Shown here: positions 46,242 through 59,590 of the stretch, piece after piece
How the letters are laid out: the number at the start of each line of letters is the position of its first letter
How positions within the stretch are numbered: position 1 is the first letter of the stretch
Program-made: the position numbers and the translations under genes
Notes under the pieces: generated by a model
Database searches by the model: none
Told to the model about the DNA's origin: nothing
What the model saw: only the letters and a program-made list of their open reading frames with translations
NCBI RefSeq assembly: GCF_013426205.1
Contig: NC_089423.1
Span: 4,960,001-5,024,000 of the forward strand
Source of the DNA: Metarhizium brunneum
Lineage: Eukaryota > Ascomycota > Sordariomycetes > Hypocreales > Clavicipitaceae
Direction of reading: 5' to 3'
Length of the DNA: 64,000 nt

Positions 46242-48175
46242 TCAACCCTTCTTGGGTGTCATCCCGTCGCCAGTCTGGCTCACTTCATTCAAGTACTCGC
46301 CAACCCTCAACCCTTTCTCTTCCGCAAACTGCTTGAGCACTCTGCCAATCCAGTCATGCACCTTGGGTGACGATTCAAGTTGGGTCCGAGCAACACGCAA
46401 AGGAAAAAGGAGGATATAGGCACCGTGGTAGTTCTGCTCACCGTTCAGTAGATAGTCCACGATCCGGCAAATTTCCAAAGCGTGAGATTCTCTCGTTCCA
46501 AGACCCGGGAGCAACAGGGGATTCAAGAAAGGGCCGTGTCGCTGCCAAACATGTTCCATGTTCGCCGTTGCGTCCTCTTTCAATCCTATCAAGTCTGACA
46601 GCCGGAACAACAACAATCTGCTGACATTGTAAAAGAGGATTTCAAAAGTTCGCTTCATACCCACGAAATTCAGGCACGTCTCAAAGAGTGGCTTTCCCTC
46701 TAGGTCTAAACACAGTGTTGTTGCCATGTTGATGCGGGTTTTCCAGCAAACTCGCGGGTATACATCTTCCCATTTCCAGCGAGATTCTGATAAGTTGTGT
46801 ATGGCGGAGAGGACTCTGCCTTGCAGCTTCGCTCGGGATGTCATGACCGCAGCCCCAGCTAGTGTACCGCTCCTCAATTTTTCAGCATCTGCCTTCAACT
46901 TATCTGCATCTTCTACGATTCCAGGAAGGGTGACAAAGACATCCATTAACATGGAGCCTGGAAGTTTGGAGTCCGGCTGTGGAGCCCAAGGGCCCGTCTT
47001 CCACTCCTCAGCCTCTAGAAAGCACCGTTTTCGCATCACAATGTGAGAGATACCCTTGGGACAAGTTAACTCCTGGTATTTCGCACATAAAAAATAAAGA
47101 TCGGGTTGAGTCCCGGCTCTAGGAGCTTATTTACCAAGAATGGGCGCTTCACTTCGAGTAAAGCGTTGGCAGATGCAGTCTGGAAAGAATCAGGACCGAG
47201 CATCTCGATCTGCAGACCATACATAACATTAGCCAAAATTCAAAACGGATCACGCAGTGCGGCGAGTCTCCCAATGAAACAAAGGGACATACAAGAGTGG
47301 CTACACCCTGGGCGTGTTGCAACCACATCCCAGAAGTTGAGGAGGAAATCAGCTCATACAGAGACAAAAAGTATGCAGTCCAGAGACCCAAGAACGCTCT
47401 GGCTCTATCAAAGTCGTTGTTAATATACTGGAGATCTAGCCGCAGCCGGCCAAGTGCATGACCGTACAATGCGGCGCCATGCGACTGCATGTGGGCAACC
47501 TTGTGAATCTGACTGAAGTAAGTCTCAGCAACACTCAGTCCAGATACATAGGCGCTGGTACGTTTGCCAAAGCTTTCCATGGCAGCACGCATGGTAGGCG
47601 CGTCAGAAGTGCTGGCAGGGTTCTGCTCAAAGCCGATGCGTAGGTTGGAGACGAAATGCGAGATGACGATATTGTCTTTGAAGCCTACTAAAGGGACCAT
47701 TGGAGCAATTTGAGTCCCGGCGTCTTGATCTACCGACACAAAGGAACTTAATTTCTGGTTCCAGTAATCTTTGTGCTGTCTAGCTGACTTCTTGGATCGA
47801 AGTTCCTGCGTCCCCGGCAAGGCCTGGTTAACGAACAGAAATGGTTCATCATACCCTAGGCAACGGTGCATGCCCTTTTTACAACGATCACACTCTGGAC
47901 GACGTTGATCTGCTCATAGCGAGGTTGGTCAGCGTGTAGATGATGACAAGACAGCAATAAATTCCCGGCACAAGTGGTGCATGAAACCGTCTCGTGGTTA
48001 CGTTTCCGAAGAGTATAAACGGCATCAACTCACCGCACTTAACTTTTCTTTGTCGACAGGTCAGACATCCCAGGGTTCTACGTGCGCGAACGTCAAAGAA
48101 CCTCCGCAGTTCTTCTCTTGCAGGCACGGTACGACTGCTTTTACCAATTACCTCAGTGCTGGGAGCCATGGCCAT
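46242..48175 (-). CDS. Zn2Cys6 fungal transcription factor
   Basis: Exons 48175-48034, 47909-47293, 47209-47135 and 47072-46242 sum to 555 codons (554 residues). The binuclear zinc cluster CLTCRQRKVKCGDQRRPECDRCKKGMHRC (spacing 2-6-7-2-6) is assembled across intron 1 and lies near residues 36-65. The rest is the helical fungal-specific regulatory region with an HAQGVATLIEMLGP motif near 245-262 and KRCFLEAEEWKTGPW after intron 3. Such proteins are nuclear DNA-binding regulators; the target genes cannot be read from sequence. Intron 3 is closed here at ATACCAG (exon restarts GAGTTAACT). A second in-frame choice is CCCAAG 18 bases later, which would remove six residues. Two start ATGs lie two codons apart. 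No metabolite cluster is adjacent. Confidence 0.88.
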
Positions 48176-49978
48176 AGGTATCTACCAAGAGGCTTACCGC
48201 CCCAGGAACCATAGTCCAGGGCCGTACATACACGAGCGTCGGTGATTGAACCAATGTCAGAATGGCCAAGGCCATTCAGATTGCATCCACCCACGGGGAC
48301 CAAGCCAGATGTTCAGGTGGCCGTTGCTACTACTGGTGCGAGCCGTTGTTGAGCCACGAATGCAGCTTCCGAAGGAACAATGGTCTTGCGAAAGCCTGCA
48401 AGCCTATCGAATGTGTGCCGCGGATCTTTCAGTTTGCCTTGCCTAATCTGCGCCACGCCAGCGATCAGTCAACACAGAGGAAGAGGATGTAAATGGGGTT
48501 TGCGATGGCAAGATGGTTGACAGAGTGGGGTTCCAAAGTCGTGGTGAGAGGTGACGCAGTGGGCGTAAACGTAGGGCTGAGAGCAGTCTTCGCCGGAGCA
48601 ACCTAAAAAGGCAAATAATGGCAACCGCAACGACAACCAAATAACTTAAATTAATTTACATCTCCAGATGTGCGTTGGTGGATGACGGGGGAGGAGCTGA
48701 GACGGCTTGATATGTGGAGACATGAATCGCGGTGGAGGGGGAGTCAATATATGTATGACAGAAACGTAATTCGATTCATTTGAACGACGGTCATTCGCTG
48801 GCAAAATACAAAATGATACAATCCAACAATTGGATTGCACTCGATAATTGAAGACATCTGGAGTTCAGCTCTGTCTCGACCAGCAAACGAATAACGGGCT
48901 GCGTCCCGTCGAGGCAAATCTACGGATGAGGAAGACGACACGATTTGCTATGCCTAAACAGCCACGACCCTCACCACTGCCTGGATACTCGGGTCGATTA
49001 CAAGACATGTAAGGCGGCGGCGGTCCAAATAGCGGATTGACAAGAAATAACTTGATTGCTTGTGCTGCTCGAGTCGAAATACCACATCTATTGAGGTACA
49101 TATCTGAGATCTCGATTAGCCCAGAATACCCAACCAAGGACGTGAACAAGTCCATCACGCTTGTTTCCCGCGCGCTATTTCAGCAAAGATTCAAGATGCC
49201 AAATTTCGGCACCATGGTCGTTGTTTGAGTCGAAGGGCTTCTTGACCAGGCCTATTTGATTCTATTGGTTCGGGGCGTTTGGGATAGTACTGAGTACATG
49301 ATTTGCATGTGAGCTTTGGGAGCGGAATCCTAGGCCGTGTGGTTTGGAGAGGGGGCCTAAATGCTTTGACGTCCTCATCGATTGCCACTGTCCAGCATGG
49401 CTTATTCTTTTGCTACTACGTTCGATCTTGTGCCCTTCAAGGATATTCTCCAGTACAGCCTTCACGTTGCCCAGTGGCCAAGTTGCAACATCACGACATC
49501 GCCATTAATAAGTACAACAGTGGGATACAAAGAAATGTCACTTCAATTCTGCGTCTCACCGCAACGTCGCCACCTTGCAATATCTAATACACAAAGGCAG
49601 AGCATAGCGGGCCTCGTATATTAAAGCCAACGGCTTAGTGTCACCGAGTCCATCCTAACAAAACCGTCGAGCTCTATCAGCCTTCCTCACCCGTTCATAT
49701 CTGGAACACCTCGTACAAAGGCTTAAGACCGTCCGCCCCTTCATTAACCACACTCCCTTTGCAGCGAGTGATCAATGAGATACGAACCAGGTGCCAACCT
49801 CCCAACGTAAGTCCATGCCGGATCCCATCTGCTTCACAGGGCAACATTGATGAGAAAACGGGCCACAATGCCCACGAATGGAAGCAAGCCCAATCTGCTG
49901 CATTTATACCACAAAAATAATAATAATAGTGCATGGTGTGGCTGTAGTAATGACACAAGGGAGAAGCAAAAAAGAAAG
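48176..49978. other. Intergenic region between the Zn2Cys6 gene and rpn3
   Basis: About 1.8 kb, upstream of the regulator and downstream of rpn3, both on the minus strand. No recognisable coding frame, RNA gene or mobile element was seen. Confidence 0.5.
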
Positions 49979-51955
49979 TTAGATGCCTTCAAAGTCGCCA
50001 CCTAGATCATCTTCGTCTAGATCGCCTTCCTGTATCTCCTTGACCATTTCGCGTTCACGCTCTCGTGCCTCCTGGGCGTTTTTAAGCTCCAGGCGGTGCT
50101 GATTCATTGGGAAACGCATGGCCTTGGGGTGAACGACTTATTAGCTTGCTCCTGCGCCGCGAATTCTGCACTCTAGGGTGATGTGATGACATACCTTGAC
50201 GCTCTCGTCATGCAGGGCGAGACAAGCCCGAATTCGGTCGTGGAATGCCTCTCCAGGCTCTCGCGTGGCGTAGACATCTCCAACTTCCTTGCTCTTCATA
50301 AATCCACGCTCACGATCCAGAGTGGCTTCAATAACGCCATCTCTAATGGCTTTGGCTACGATGTATTCGGCAGACTCTTCGCTGCCAAGGTGGAGGCGGA
50401 TACAGATATCCCGCAGCGAGATCCGAGAATAGGATAGCGACATCATACGTATACCCGTCTTAATGACATTCTGTCGAAGACGAAGAATGAGGGAGTAGGT
50501 TCCATCACGTCGGAACGTATCAGCGTGGTCTGCAATCGTCGTCTCAAAGTCCTCTAGGTTGCCGACACGAACAGCTTGCACAAGCAAGAAGTATGGGTGA
50601 AGAGCGTCTTCCAGAGCAGGCTGTCGGAAGGTGGCTCTTTCGGGAATATCACCCATCAACAATTCAACAACCATCAGAAGCTTAGTTGCTGTCTGTGAGA
50701 AGCCAACAGCGCAATTACTGGACGGGGCCTTGCGGGTGGCGGCAGTCAGATGCTCGTGAGCCTCCGTGTATCGCAGCTGGATGGCCCTGATACGACCAAG
50801 GTAGTACAGAAACCGGGCTACCTGGTTATTAACCGCATTCTCAGGAAATTGAGTATGAGAGACGAGCAAATCAGCCTGGCTAATGTGCGAAGTCAAGAGG
50901 TAGTTTCGCAAGAGAAGCACAATGACTGATGCCTGAGTGTCGATATCCTTTCGCAGTACGGCTGTCCGCAAAGCAGCTAGCAGAGTTGGGCGGATGGAGA
51001 CGATTGGCGACTCGGGGGATGGCGGCAGGGGCCCGATGTGCTCACAGAAGAGAGAATAGTAAAAATAGACCTTGGCAGAGAGAGAGTCGAGGGTGCGGCG
51101 GTTCAGAGACTGAATGCGGTCGGAAAGATATTTGGAGAAGTCTGCACCCTGCTGATACTTCTTCGCATCGAAAAGATATACTTGGATGAGGATGCCGAGG
51201 AAAATGTCAATCTCCGGGATGATCTCTTTGTTCTCCTTCTTGCCATTCTTAGAAGCCTTGGTATCAACAGAGTCAACATCCATTTCGGAACCAGACTGGC
51301 GGCCCAGAGGCATACTCTCCCGGCCGATGGCAACCAGAAGAGTTTTCGCAATGTTGCCAGATGTGATAGTAGCCGGGAAGGTGTCGACAATGGCTTGGCC
51401 AATAATGTCTGCCGTCAGGTGCTTGCGAATCAGGGAGATGGATCGAAGGGCCCGTAGAGAAAACCTTGCATCGAACAATGCAACAGCACGATCTAATAAT
51501 GCAAAGTTGCTTTTGATATCTATAGCGCCACGGAAGGAAACCTCTTGTTAGCGACTCATGACCAGTAGACAGACCATGGGCATATCTCCGTGACAGCTAG
51601 TCATCCCCCGTGTCCATGCGAGGCGAGATATGCCAGACAGTCTATTCTTTCCTTGGTGGCTTTTTCTTTCAGACTTACCTGCTACTGTTTGGACAACAGG
51701 ATCAACCTTGGCCTCACCGTTGTCGGCTGTGTCCTCACCACTCATCGACACGTCACCATCGGCATCGTGAGGCTGTTTGGACGCTTGTTTTGAACCCTTT
51801 GATGGGGGCACTACAACTGTCATCTCCTCGTCGCCATCCTTGGCACCCTTCTTGCCTTTAGTCTTGCTAGCGTCTTTCATGTCGATGTCGCCGTTATTCC
51901 TGAAGCCGTTTTCGATCGGCTCATTGCCGTTGCTCTTGGGCGTCTTGCCGGGCAT
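49979..51955 (-). CDS. rpn3: 26S proteasome regulatory subunit Rpn3
   Basis: Exons 51955-51679, 51519-50195 and 50122-49979 give 582 codons (581 residues). Rpn3 is a PCI-domain scaffold of the proteasome lid. The N terminus is a Lys/Asp-rich disordered tail (MPGKTPKSNGNEPIENG...). The core starts DIKSNFALLDRAVALFDARFSLRALRSISLIRKHL across intron 1. A helical-repeat region follows, then a PCI domain (about 385-510) with YSRISLRDICIRLHLGSEESAEYIVAKAIRDGVIEATLD. The last exon supplies AMRFPMNQHRLELKNAQEARERE and the acidic end GDLDEDDLGGDFEGI, a signature of fungal Rpn3. Intron 2 (72 bp) runs from GTATGT through GCTAAT to CCCCAAG; an AAG acceptor is required to reach AMRFPMNQ in frame. Confidence 0.95.
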
Positions 51956-53073
51956 TGCGGCCGGTGCTAACTGGCGTACCTCGAGTGCGACGGAAAGCAG
52001 ACTAGTTGTAATGAAAAAGAGGACAGATGACAAGCGACAATGGAGGGCAGTAGGGGTTCCTGGAAGTCCACCGCGTGCTCGTGTGTGCTCGGCTGCAACG
52101 TCTGGTGTTTCCTCTCTGCCTAGGGCGGCGCGCAAAGTCTGGACGGCGAGACGGACAATTAGGAGAGAGAGACGAGTGCCAACAAGCACCAGGTTCGTCA
52201 CTGATGCAGGCTGTACGTGGTGAGAGGTGATTGCACAGCAATTCGATGGGTTGGGCGATAGAACGAGGCCTGGTGTCTGGTGTCGGATACGTCGTGGCTG
52301 TTTGGGCCTTCAGGTGCAAGAAGATTCGAGCTCGAGATTGGAGACGGTCGACCACCTTTTGGGTCACGGAGCAGCGGCGCCAGTGCAGGCGACAAGAGCC
52401 AGGCGAGATTGGGGCAAAAAGGATACTTGGACCAGGCGACAGTGCACACGCGACGCCAGGTACCACCTCGCACCTGCCCACACACCCTCCACCTGGGCTT
52501 GGGGTCCTGCGCTCTAAGCCGCTCACCTCAGCAGCGTTGGCTATTGGATGGACTGTGGAGCCGCCAGGCGGCACTGAAGTGACGTTTTCGATCCCGTGCC
52601 TAATCTGCTTCACGGGCTTCCCTACTGCTTACATAAGTCTACAGGACGCGCTGGTACGTTTCCAATACGGCGCGACAATCTTGCACCATTCATCTCGTCA
52701 TGTCACCAGCGGCAACGTGGCATGGCTGAACGTGGTCAAGACCATTCTTCTTGTCTATTAATCGCTCGTCATCTACGTCGAGCTATAGCTAGCTGTATTT
52801 TGCAGCTGGGAATGAGATGGTGCCCCGGTCCATGGTGAACCAGTGTCACCACTACTATGACACGATCCTCTCTCGGCCTGCGAAGCTGATATCGCAGCTA
52901 TTAGAGGTGTCCTTGGATGTTGCGCAATTAAACGTAATAAGAACCCGTATATCCGTAAAAACAAATGAGCCTTCCAAACGCCAATTCTTACTGCCCAGCC
53001 TTTACCCATAGAAACACGTAAACGGCAAAGACATCGAAAGATATCTTTACTTCGTATCACCCACCAAAACGCC
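51956..53073. other. Upstream region of rpn3 / downstream of taf12
   Basis: About 1.1 kb. The part next to rpn3 should hold its promoter. Overlapping frames on both strands (52.0-52.8 kb) show no family content and are treated as chance. Confidence 0.5.
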
Positions 53074-55235
53074 TTACGGGTCACCCTTCCCTGGCATCAC
53101 CTTGGCTGCCTGCACCGCACTCATCTTTGCAATCCAGCCAGGTGAAGGCTGCACCTTACGGACCGTGCGAAGTTCATCCGATGAATACCCAGGAACTCGA
53201 ATGTTATACGCGCGCTCAAGAACTAACTGGATATCGCGGATCTCCAGCAATTTGGACCCACGCTCCTTAGCATTGCGACACGCCGAGTGCAGCACTGTAT
53301 CTACAAAAGAATCGGCCATGCTCAGGATACTCTGTACGCAGAGAGGGAATATTAGCTCTTACATCTTTGCCGTGGCTCTCATGGGTTACTAGGTGCTAGG
53401 TATTTGTCTCTTACCTCTTCGACTTCTGGCGTCAGAAGATTGCCGTCTTGAGAGTCACCAGAGCCCCCGCAAACTTGTCGAACAAGTTCATCGAGCTTCT
53501 TCTTACTCAAAACGTGGTCCCCTTCAGCATCATGGCTGTAGGCAGGGATTCTCGCTACCGGGGGCTGGTTCATAACACCTCCAAGAGTCCCGCTTCCTTG
53601 TGACATGGTTGGACGTCCAGCCGTTACGCCTCCGCCAACAGTAACGCCTTGCGGAACAGCAGTTGCCTTCTCTGGTAGTTGCTTCGGAATCGGCATCTTT
53701 TGTGTTTGCGTAGGGTGGGCGTGAGGGTGACCTTGTTGTTGTTGTTGTTGTTGTTGTAGTTGTTGCTGCGATTGTTGTTGTTGCACAGCACCAGGCACAA
53801 CAGCACCCTGATTCACTGCTCCACCGACACCTGCACCAGAAGAAGCGGCCTGACTCTGAGCTGGAGTGGTACTTGGTGTGCTTACTGCCCTTTGGTTTGC
53901 AAGATTCATTGCAGCAGAATGGCTCAGAGCACGAGTTGGACCTCCCGCAATAGCAGGTGTGGCCGACTGAGGAGTTTGTACTCTTGCAGTGGCTTGGCCC
54001 TGTGCAGCAGCAGCCTGCGCCTGGACAGTGTTGACAGGAGGTGGATGAGGTTGCTCGGTTTTGACTTGGGCTTGCACTTGGGGTTGCTGTGCCGGTTGAG
54101 GTACAGGGCGCGGTTGGCTTTGGGCCGGTGTTGGTGTTGGTGTAGGAGTTCCGTTTGCTGGAGACGGACGACTCGCAGCTGCCAGACTTTGCTGGGTTTT
54201 TGCAGCTTCAACGGCTGCGTTGACGGACGCCGTGGCGTTCTGTGTAGCAGCTTGAGCATTGTTTTCTGCCGTATTAGGGGCCGCCTGTGTGTTGGTTTGC
54301 TGGTTTCCCGGTGTTGCTGCGGCGGTGCCATTTTGACTCGCCTGTGCGCCTGCTTGTTGATGGTTTGCAAAAGCCTCCTGCTGTCTTCGAGCATTCTCCA
54401 CCCATTTCAAAGCTTCATGATAAAGCTTCAGTTGTGCGTCTCTTCTGCTTTGATATTGCCGAAGCTCTTCGTCTTGAAGCGGTCTTCCGGCATCAGTCCT
54501 TTCTTTAAAGAATTTTTCCATGCTAGCAACTTTTGCCTTGCTGCCGTCCATGGTAAATATTGCTCGCGCGTATTTGTCTTTGAGTTCTTCGATCCACTTA
54601 GTAACTTCGGCCGCAGGTTTATTTGCGAACTGAGGAGGTGGATGAAAGGTAATTTTATTGACATGCTGCAAGACGTGTTCGGGAATCTTTAGTCGCGGTG
54701 CCGTCGCTGCCGTCGCTGCCCCGGCCGCAACTGCAGCGCCAGGCTGGGGATTCTGGTTTTGAGTCGGGCCTGCGGCACTGGCGGCGGTAGCCTGTCCCTG
54801 TGAGCCTTGACTGGTAGCTGGAGTCTGTTGAGGTTTTTGTTGAGTAGTCGTTGGCGTTCCTGCAGCTTGTCCGGGGGGATTTGACTGTCTAGATGAAGGT
54901 CGTGCAGGCTGTCCCCCTGGTTGGCCCTGTTGCGCCTGCTGTTGTTGCTGAGCTTGGTTCCTTCTCACTTGAATCTTATTAATAAGCATTTTCGAAAAAT
55001 CAATAATCTTTTGTCTCGCTGCAAGCTGATCTGGGCTGTTTGCAGGCGAGGTATTGGCCTTGTTCCACAACCCTTTAAGACCTTGTTCATACTTGTTCTT
55101 CTCTTCCTCGCTCAACATTGGAAGATTTCTGATCTGGGTTGGCTGGTACATCGGCGGCCGCGGCTGCTGACCAGCAGCGCTTGGCTGTCCTTGCGCCGGG
55201 GCCTGCTGGGGAGCTTGTCCTTGTGCGGGATTCAT
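53074..55235 (-). CDS. taf12: TFIID/SAGA subunit Taf12
   Basis: Exons 55235-53415 and 53331-53074 around an 83-bp intron give 693 codons (692 residues). Taf12 is a histone-fold protein that pairs with Taf4 in TFIID and Ada1 in SAGA. The N-terminal 570 residues are Gln/Ala/Pro-rich, with a conserved helix ([24 protein letters not shown], near 34-60), a second helical block near 225-300 ([30 protein letters not shown]), and a polyglutamine tract encoded by CAA repeats near 53735-53790. The histone fold spans the intron: [78 protein letters not shown] start at [11 protein letters not shown] (55235) because residues from the longer upstream frame look like leader. Confidence 0.92.
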
Positions 55236-58200
55236 TTCGTCGTCGTCACGGTCGATTGAGGGTCGAGACGGACACAGAATGCTGGGTACAGGAATCAACT
55301 CCCCCGACGAACGGTTTGCTGGCACAGCCGACTATTATTCTTAATCGCCAAAGGAGAAGGTAAAATATTCGAAACAGAGATGGACACTAGGACCACCGTG
55401 ATGGAAATATCTCGTCAACGCGATGCCGCACAGTTCAAACGTCGTTGTCAATAGATATACTGGTGGTCCAGAGGGACGTCTGGTGTGTCAACCAATTGGC
55501 AAGTCTGCGCCTCCCATGGTGGTCATGACAAAACAAACCATGGGTCGGAAAATCCGCCGGCCCTATGCTACTAGGGGCTTCAGTCGCTTATGTAATGTTT
55601 GTTCTACTCAGTCCTACCCTATGCATCTTCTGACAGCGAACTGCCTTCATCCGATGCCACAAAAAGGCGCATAAAATATGGTACTCTCGTATTTTCGATA
55701 CGTGAACGTATTGTTGGTAGCCGGGAGTAGCGAATGGTAATTGTGATTACCTTTGGAGGATACTGTGAAGACCTCAGAGGGGTGTAGGGTTTGCACGGCA
55801 GTTTACGCAGAATCTAGACACCTTTCTTTTTTTGCCCGTATACACTGCGAGCTATGGCTTATCCCGCGCCTGGGAGAACATTTCTGTAGAGTGTGGTTCG
55901 GAATAGTATGCGTAGCAGTGAGTGTCGTAGCCTCAATTGTCACCAAAAAACGACAATAGTTAAAAAAACTAACCAGTCCAGGGTACAGGGTAGGTAGGTA
56001 TTGGGTAGTCGTAGTAGTAGTATAGCATTTGCTGCTTGATGCCGCCAGATATGCAAATGTATCAGGACCACGCAAATTCGTTTCACTCACGTGCCATGCG
56101 TCTAGAATATTCCAATGCCTCGGTTGCGGAGGCACGAAGTGGCAGTTGCCATTTTCTGATACCAACAAGGAAATGCCCAATGCACCACACCCACCGCACC
56201 CACCACACTCATCGCGTCGATGCAACGATGCAACAGCATATCATCCCTGTCGTCTCATAGCATGTGTACATACAGCTTATCCCATCGTGTGCTGTTGGGA
56301 CTAATCTGGCCGTTTCATTTCATAGCACTTTATCGTGCCAAGTGTATGAGAAACCAAAACCGCGACAAATATTATGCTGACGAATAAATCGACCAGGGCC
56401 TCCCGGAAACAACTGTCACATTACCAGTAGCAAAGGCAAAAGGCAACAATGACACTCCTCTGCATTGTCTGGGAGCTCTTTTTTCACACGGGCAACGCAA
56501 GCAAATCAAATCGCCGTGTCGCATGGCAGAGTCGTCCAAATCTGAAACGCAAGTGACCCAAGGACCGGGCAAAACGTACGAGACTCTCTGGGACAAGACA
56601 GAGCATGGCACTGTCAGCAACCATCACAGTACCCCATATATACTGTTGCCCATGGATGACTCTCGCCGGAGGTGTCCAAAGCCAACCCTGTCGCTTTTAC
56701 ATTGTACATAGCATTCTGCCACAGGTCGACGTAGCAAAAGAGGGCAGTTGTGTCCTACCCAGGCGCCAGGCTCGGGGATCTAGATGGCGCTTAGGCATGA
56801 TACGAATAAAGATTGCCAAAGAAAAATTTTTTCTTCCCTTCGCCATCATGGTCTACTGCGCATGGGCTAAGTTTGCCAACCTCTCATCCTCCTTTTTTAC
56901 TGGCGGAGAGACTGACTATGCTGCGAGGCTATGGGCACTCGGGAGGTGACGGCTTGCGATAGTCGGAGCATTGCTGCCCAAAGGTGGTCCATTATCGTGC
57001 ATTATGGCCCATGAAGCCCTGCACGGGGGTAATCAGTAAAACACTACGACATCCCGTTGGCTAAATGCACATCAACAAAGGGGCCGTGGACTTGCGACAT
57101 GGCGCTGATTTCTGTGCAAGCGGAACGGCAGTGCGTCGTCTTGGTCCCTTGTTGGTTCTCGAGAGCGACCCGCGATGCTCCATTTGCAAAGTGTCTGGTG
57201 GTGTTTGCTCAACATGGCAGTCAAGGTTGAAGCAACGCAACCACTCCATCCGCAGTACGCACCAAGTACGTTAGTATGTATATAATGCTACAGTTCCCGG
57301 TGTCTGACGGAGGCGAAGGGACGATGAACACCACCCTGGGGATGGAGGATTAGTCGGCGTCCTTTGTGTGCCGCCGCCACCAATCCCATCGGCTCGCCCG
57401 AACTCAAACTGACGTTGACCTGGTTTGCGATTCACACGGCTCTTGTTCAATCAATCTCGTCAGTTCCAAGGGCCGCTGGGCCTGCCTCGGCTCCCCTGTT
57501 CAACGGAGCAACTAGTCATCTGCGCAGCTCCAGCTCCCAGCTCTGGCTCCAGCCAAGTCCCGAGTCTGATTCAAAATCCGGCCAGCCAGACCCTAACTAT
57601 CAAGAGTTTGGTACCTGACAAGCCTCGTGGGACTTGGGCCGCAGTTGCATAATTGGGACTGAGACTGTTGCCTCGAACTTTCTGAAACACAAACATTCAT
57701 CCTATGGAGAGCCGTCATTGATCCGGCGTTCGTTTAAGGCACGGTGTCCTAGTCTGTGTGCTCCGTCCGCATCTGCTGTGGTGTTGTTGAGTCGGAGGAC
57801 AGTGTGCTCGGCTGCGAGACGGCAAGCTTAGCTGACCACTTGCGCCGACGTTTTGTCTTGTTGGGCTGGATGTGCATAAACGGCGTCCAGTCACAGAGAC
57901 ATTCTCGTCCTCGCCCTGGTTCGCGGGGGACGCAGTCTATACTCGGCACACTTTCGGGGCACTCTAAGGAAAAAAAAAAACCCAAAAAAAACTCTCTAAA
58001 AAACCACGACGACGACAAGTAAGAAGCAAGGGGGCATTTTCCATCTTCTTAGCTCACAGACAAAGATTATCCATCTGGCATCATCAAAGTGGCCATCCTG
58101 TCTGTTCCACCGCTTTGCTTGCAGGGGTCCCGTCATCCGGTGGCTTCCATCATCTCCAAGTCCAAAAGCTCCGTCAGCACTCAGAGCTGCATGTGCAGGA

Positions 58201-59590
58201 GAAGCAAAGCACAGACGAGCAGCGGGCCGCAGATCACTCTGACGGTTTTACATTTTTTTTTTCGTCCCCCTCCAAAGCCGTCCCGTGCAGGCTGCTTGAG
58301 TAATACGTCTCGATGGTACTTATTATAGGCCCGACGCCAGCAGACTAGTCAAGGAGTCGAACAAAGTTCCATGTCAACACTTGGGACGTGGAACAACCTG
58401 GACACTCATACACCCAGACGCTCAGTCGCTCAGTCATAGCTGGGACGAACGAGTTACTCCGTACGGAGTACATGAAGCCCATACCTTGAGCACCCCGTAC
58501 ATCCATCCATATTATATTACTCTATCCTGTCCCATTTCCGACGCTCTCCTCACTTGCATCTGCTCCGTCTGGTTCGTCTGAGAACAGACCTGCCAATCGC
58601 AGCGTTTTGCCCCGTTCGCCTTGTTTGTTACCCTCCCGACTGTCGGCCGGCCACGCTCTCACCTCTCTCCCTCTTCTATTGACGCTTTGTCACAGCTTCA
58701 GTCTGGCCTGTTCGGTCTCTCTGAGTTTGTCTCTCTGCGTCTTCCACCGCCTCTCGATAGTTAGCCACGAGGTGTCCAGGTGGATTGACTTGCACCTCGA
58801 GGACATACCGCCCCCGACTGCTGCATCAGCATCTGAACATGATACCCAACACCACCAGGATTTCTTCTTCTCCGTGCTGGAGGTTTCTCCTTTGGGTGCT
58901 GACACCTTGACTCGACTTGTTCCGAGTGCCATTGACCGTACTGCTGCTTGCTTGACCATTATCTGGTTCATTTGTTCATTTATTCATTTACCTACCCGCT
59001 GCCGCTCCACTGGTAGCTGCGCCTGGCAGTACATAATTACCTAGAACACTGCATCAACACTCGACTCTGGAGTCCGGGCACTGAACAGTGTAGCCACAGC
59101 CGACATCTCGACGGCGGAGTCTTTCCCGCCAGCCGCATGCACGTCGATTATTGGACTCTTGAGTGTATATTCACGATTGCACCCCGGTACCGAGCGTTGC
59201 TTTGGGAAATTCTTTTGGCTTCAGTTTCACTACCCGCTCCTCCCCGCCCGCAACATCAAAAAGCGCAGGAGCAACCGGCGTACACCACCACCGGGCCAGA
59301 GCAACGCAGGGCAACAGCAACAAGAAGCTCTTGAGCGGCTTTTTGCTGACCTCCGGACCCTCTTGCCTCTCCATCTCCTTCCCTTACTATCACGCTCCCG
59401 CTCGTACCCCACAGACCTGCATTCGACCCTCCTCTGATAGGATCGTTGCACGGCGGACTGGTTTTGACGCCAGCCCAAATACGTTGTTTCTCCAAAACGG
59501 TGGCGGTTGGAAAAAAGAAAGGCCATCCACCAGCATCAAGCATTGCCGTTTGTGCTTACTATACGTTTTTATTACTAGCTAGCCTAGACA
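55236..59590. other. Long divergent intergenic region
   Basis: About 4.4 kb between the divergent taf12 and the acidic hypothetical gene. It contains TAGGTAGG and GTAGTAGTA microsatellites near 55990-56025, the perfect 16-bp palindrome TACTCCGTACGGAGTA at 58455-58470, an A-rich run near 57970-58000, and pyrimidine-rich sequence at 58580-58760 and 59220-59440 that may be a long leader. No recognisable gene was seen; a non-coding transcript is possible. Confidence 0.45.

Noticed and set aside
47057..47134. AAG acceptor for Zn2Cys6 intron 3
   Set aside because: A standard CAG acceptor at 47073 is in frame, so the AAG alternative was not counted with the other AAG introns.
53760..54692. 310-residue Cys/Leu/Ser-rich frame on the plus strand
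   Set aside because: Antisense of the Gln/Ala-rich region of taf12; composition is a direct mirror of the CAA/GCA repeats.
58607..59044. 145-residue frame in the pyrimidine-rich region
   Set aside because: It starts at a non-ATG codon, and its Leu/Ser/Cys-rich content reflects CT-rich leader DNA.
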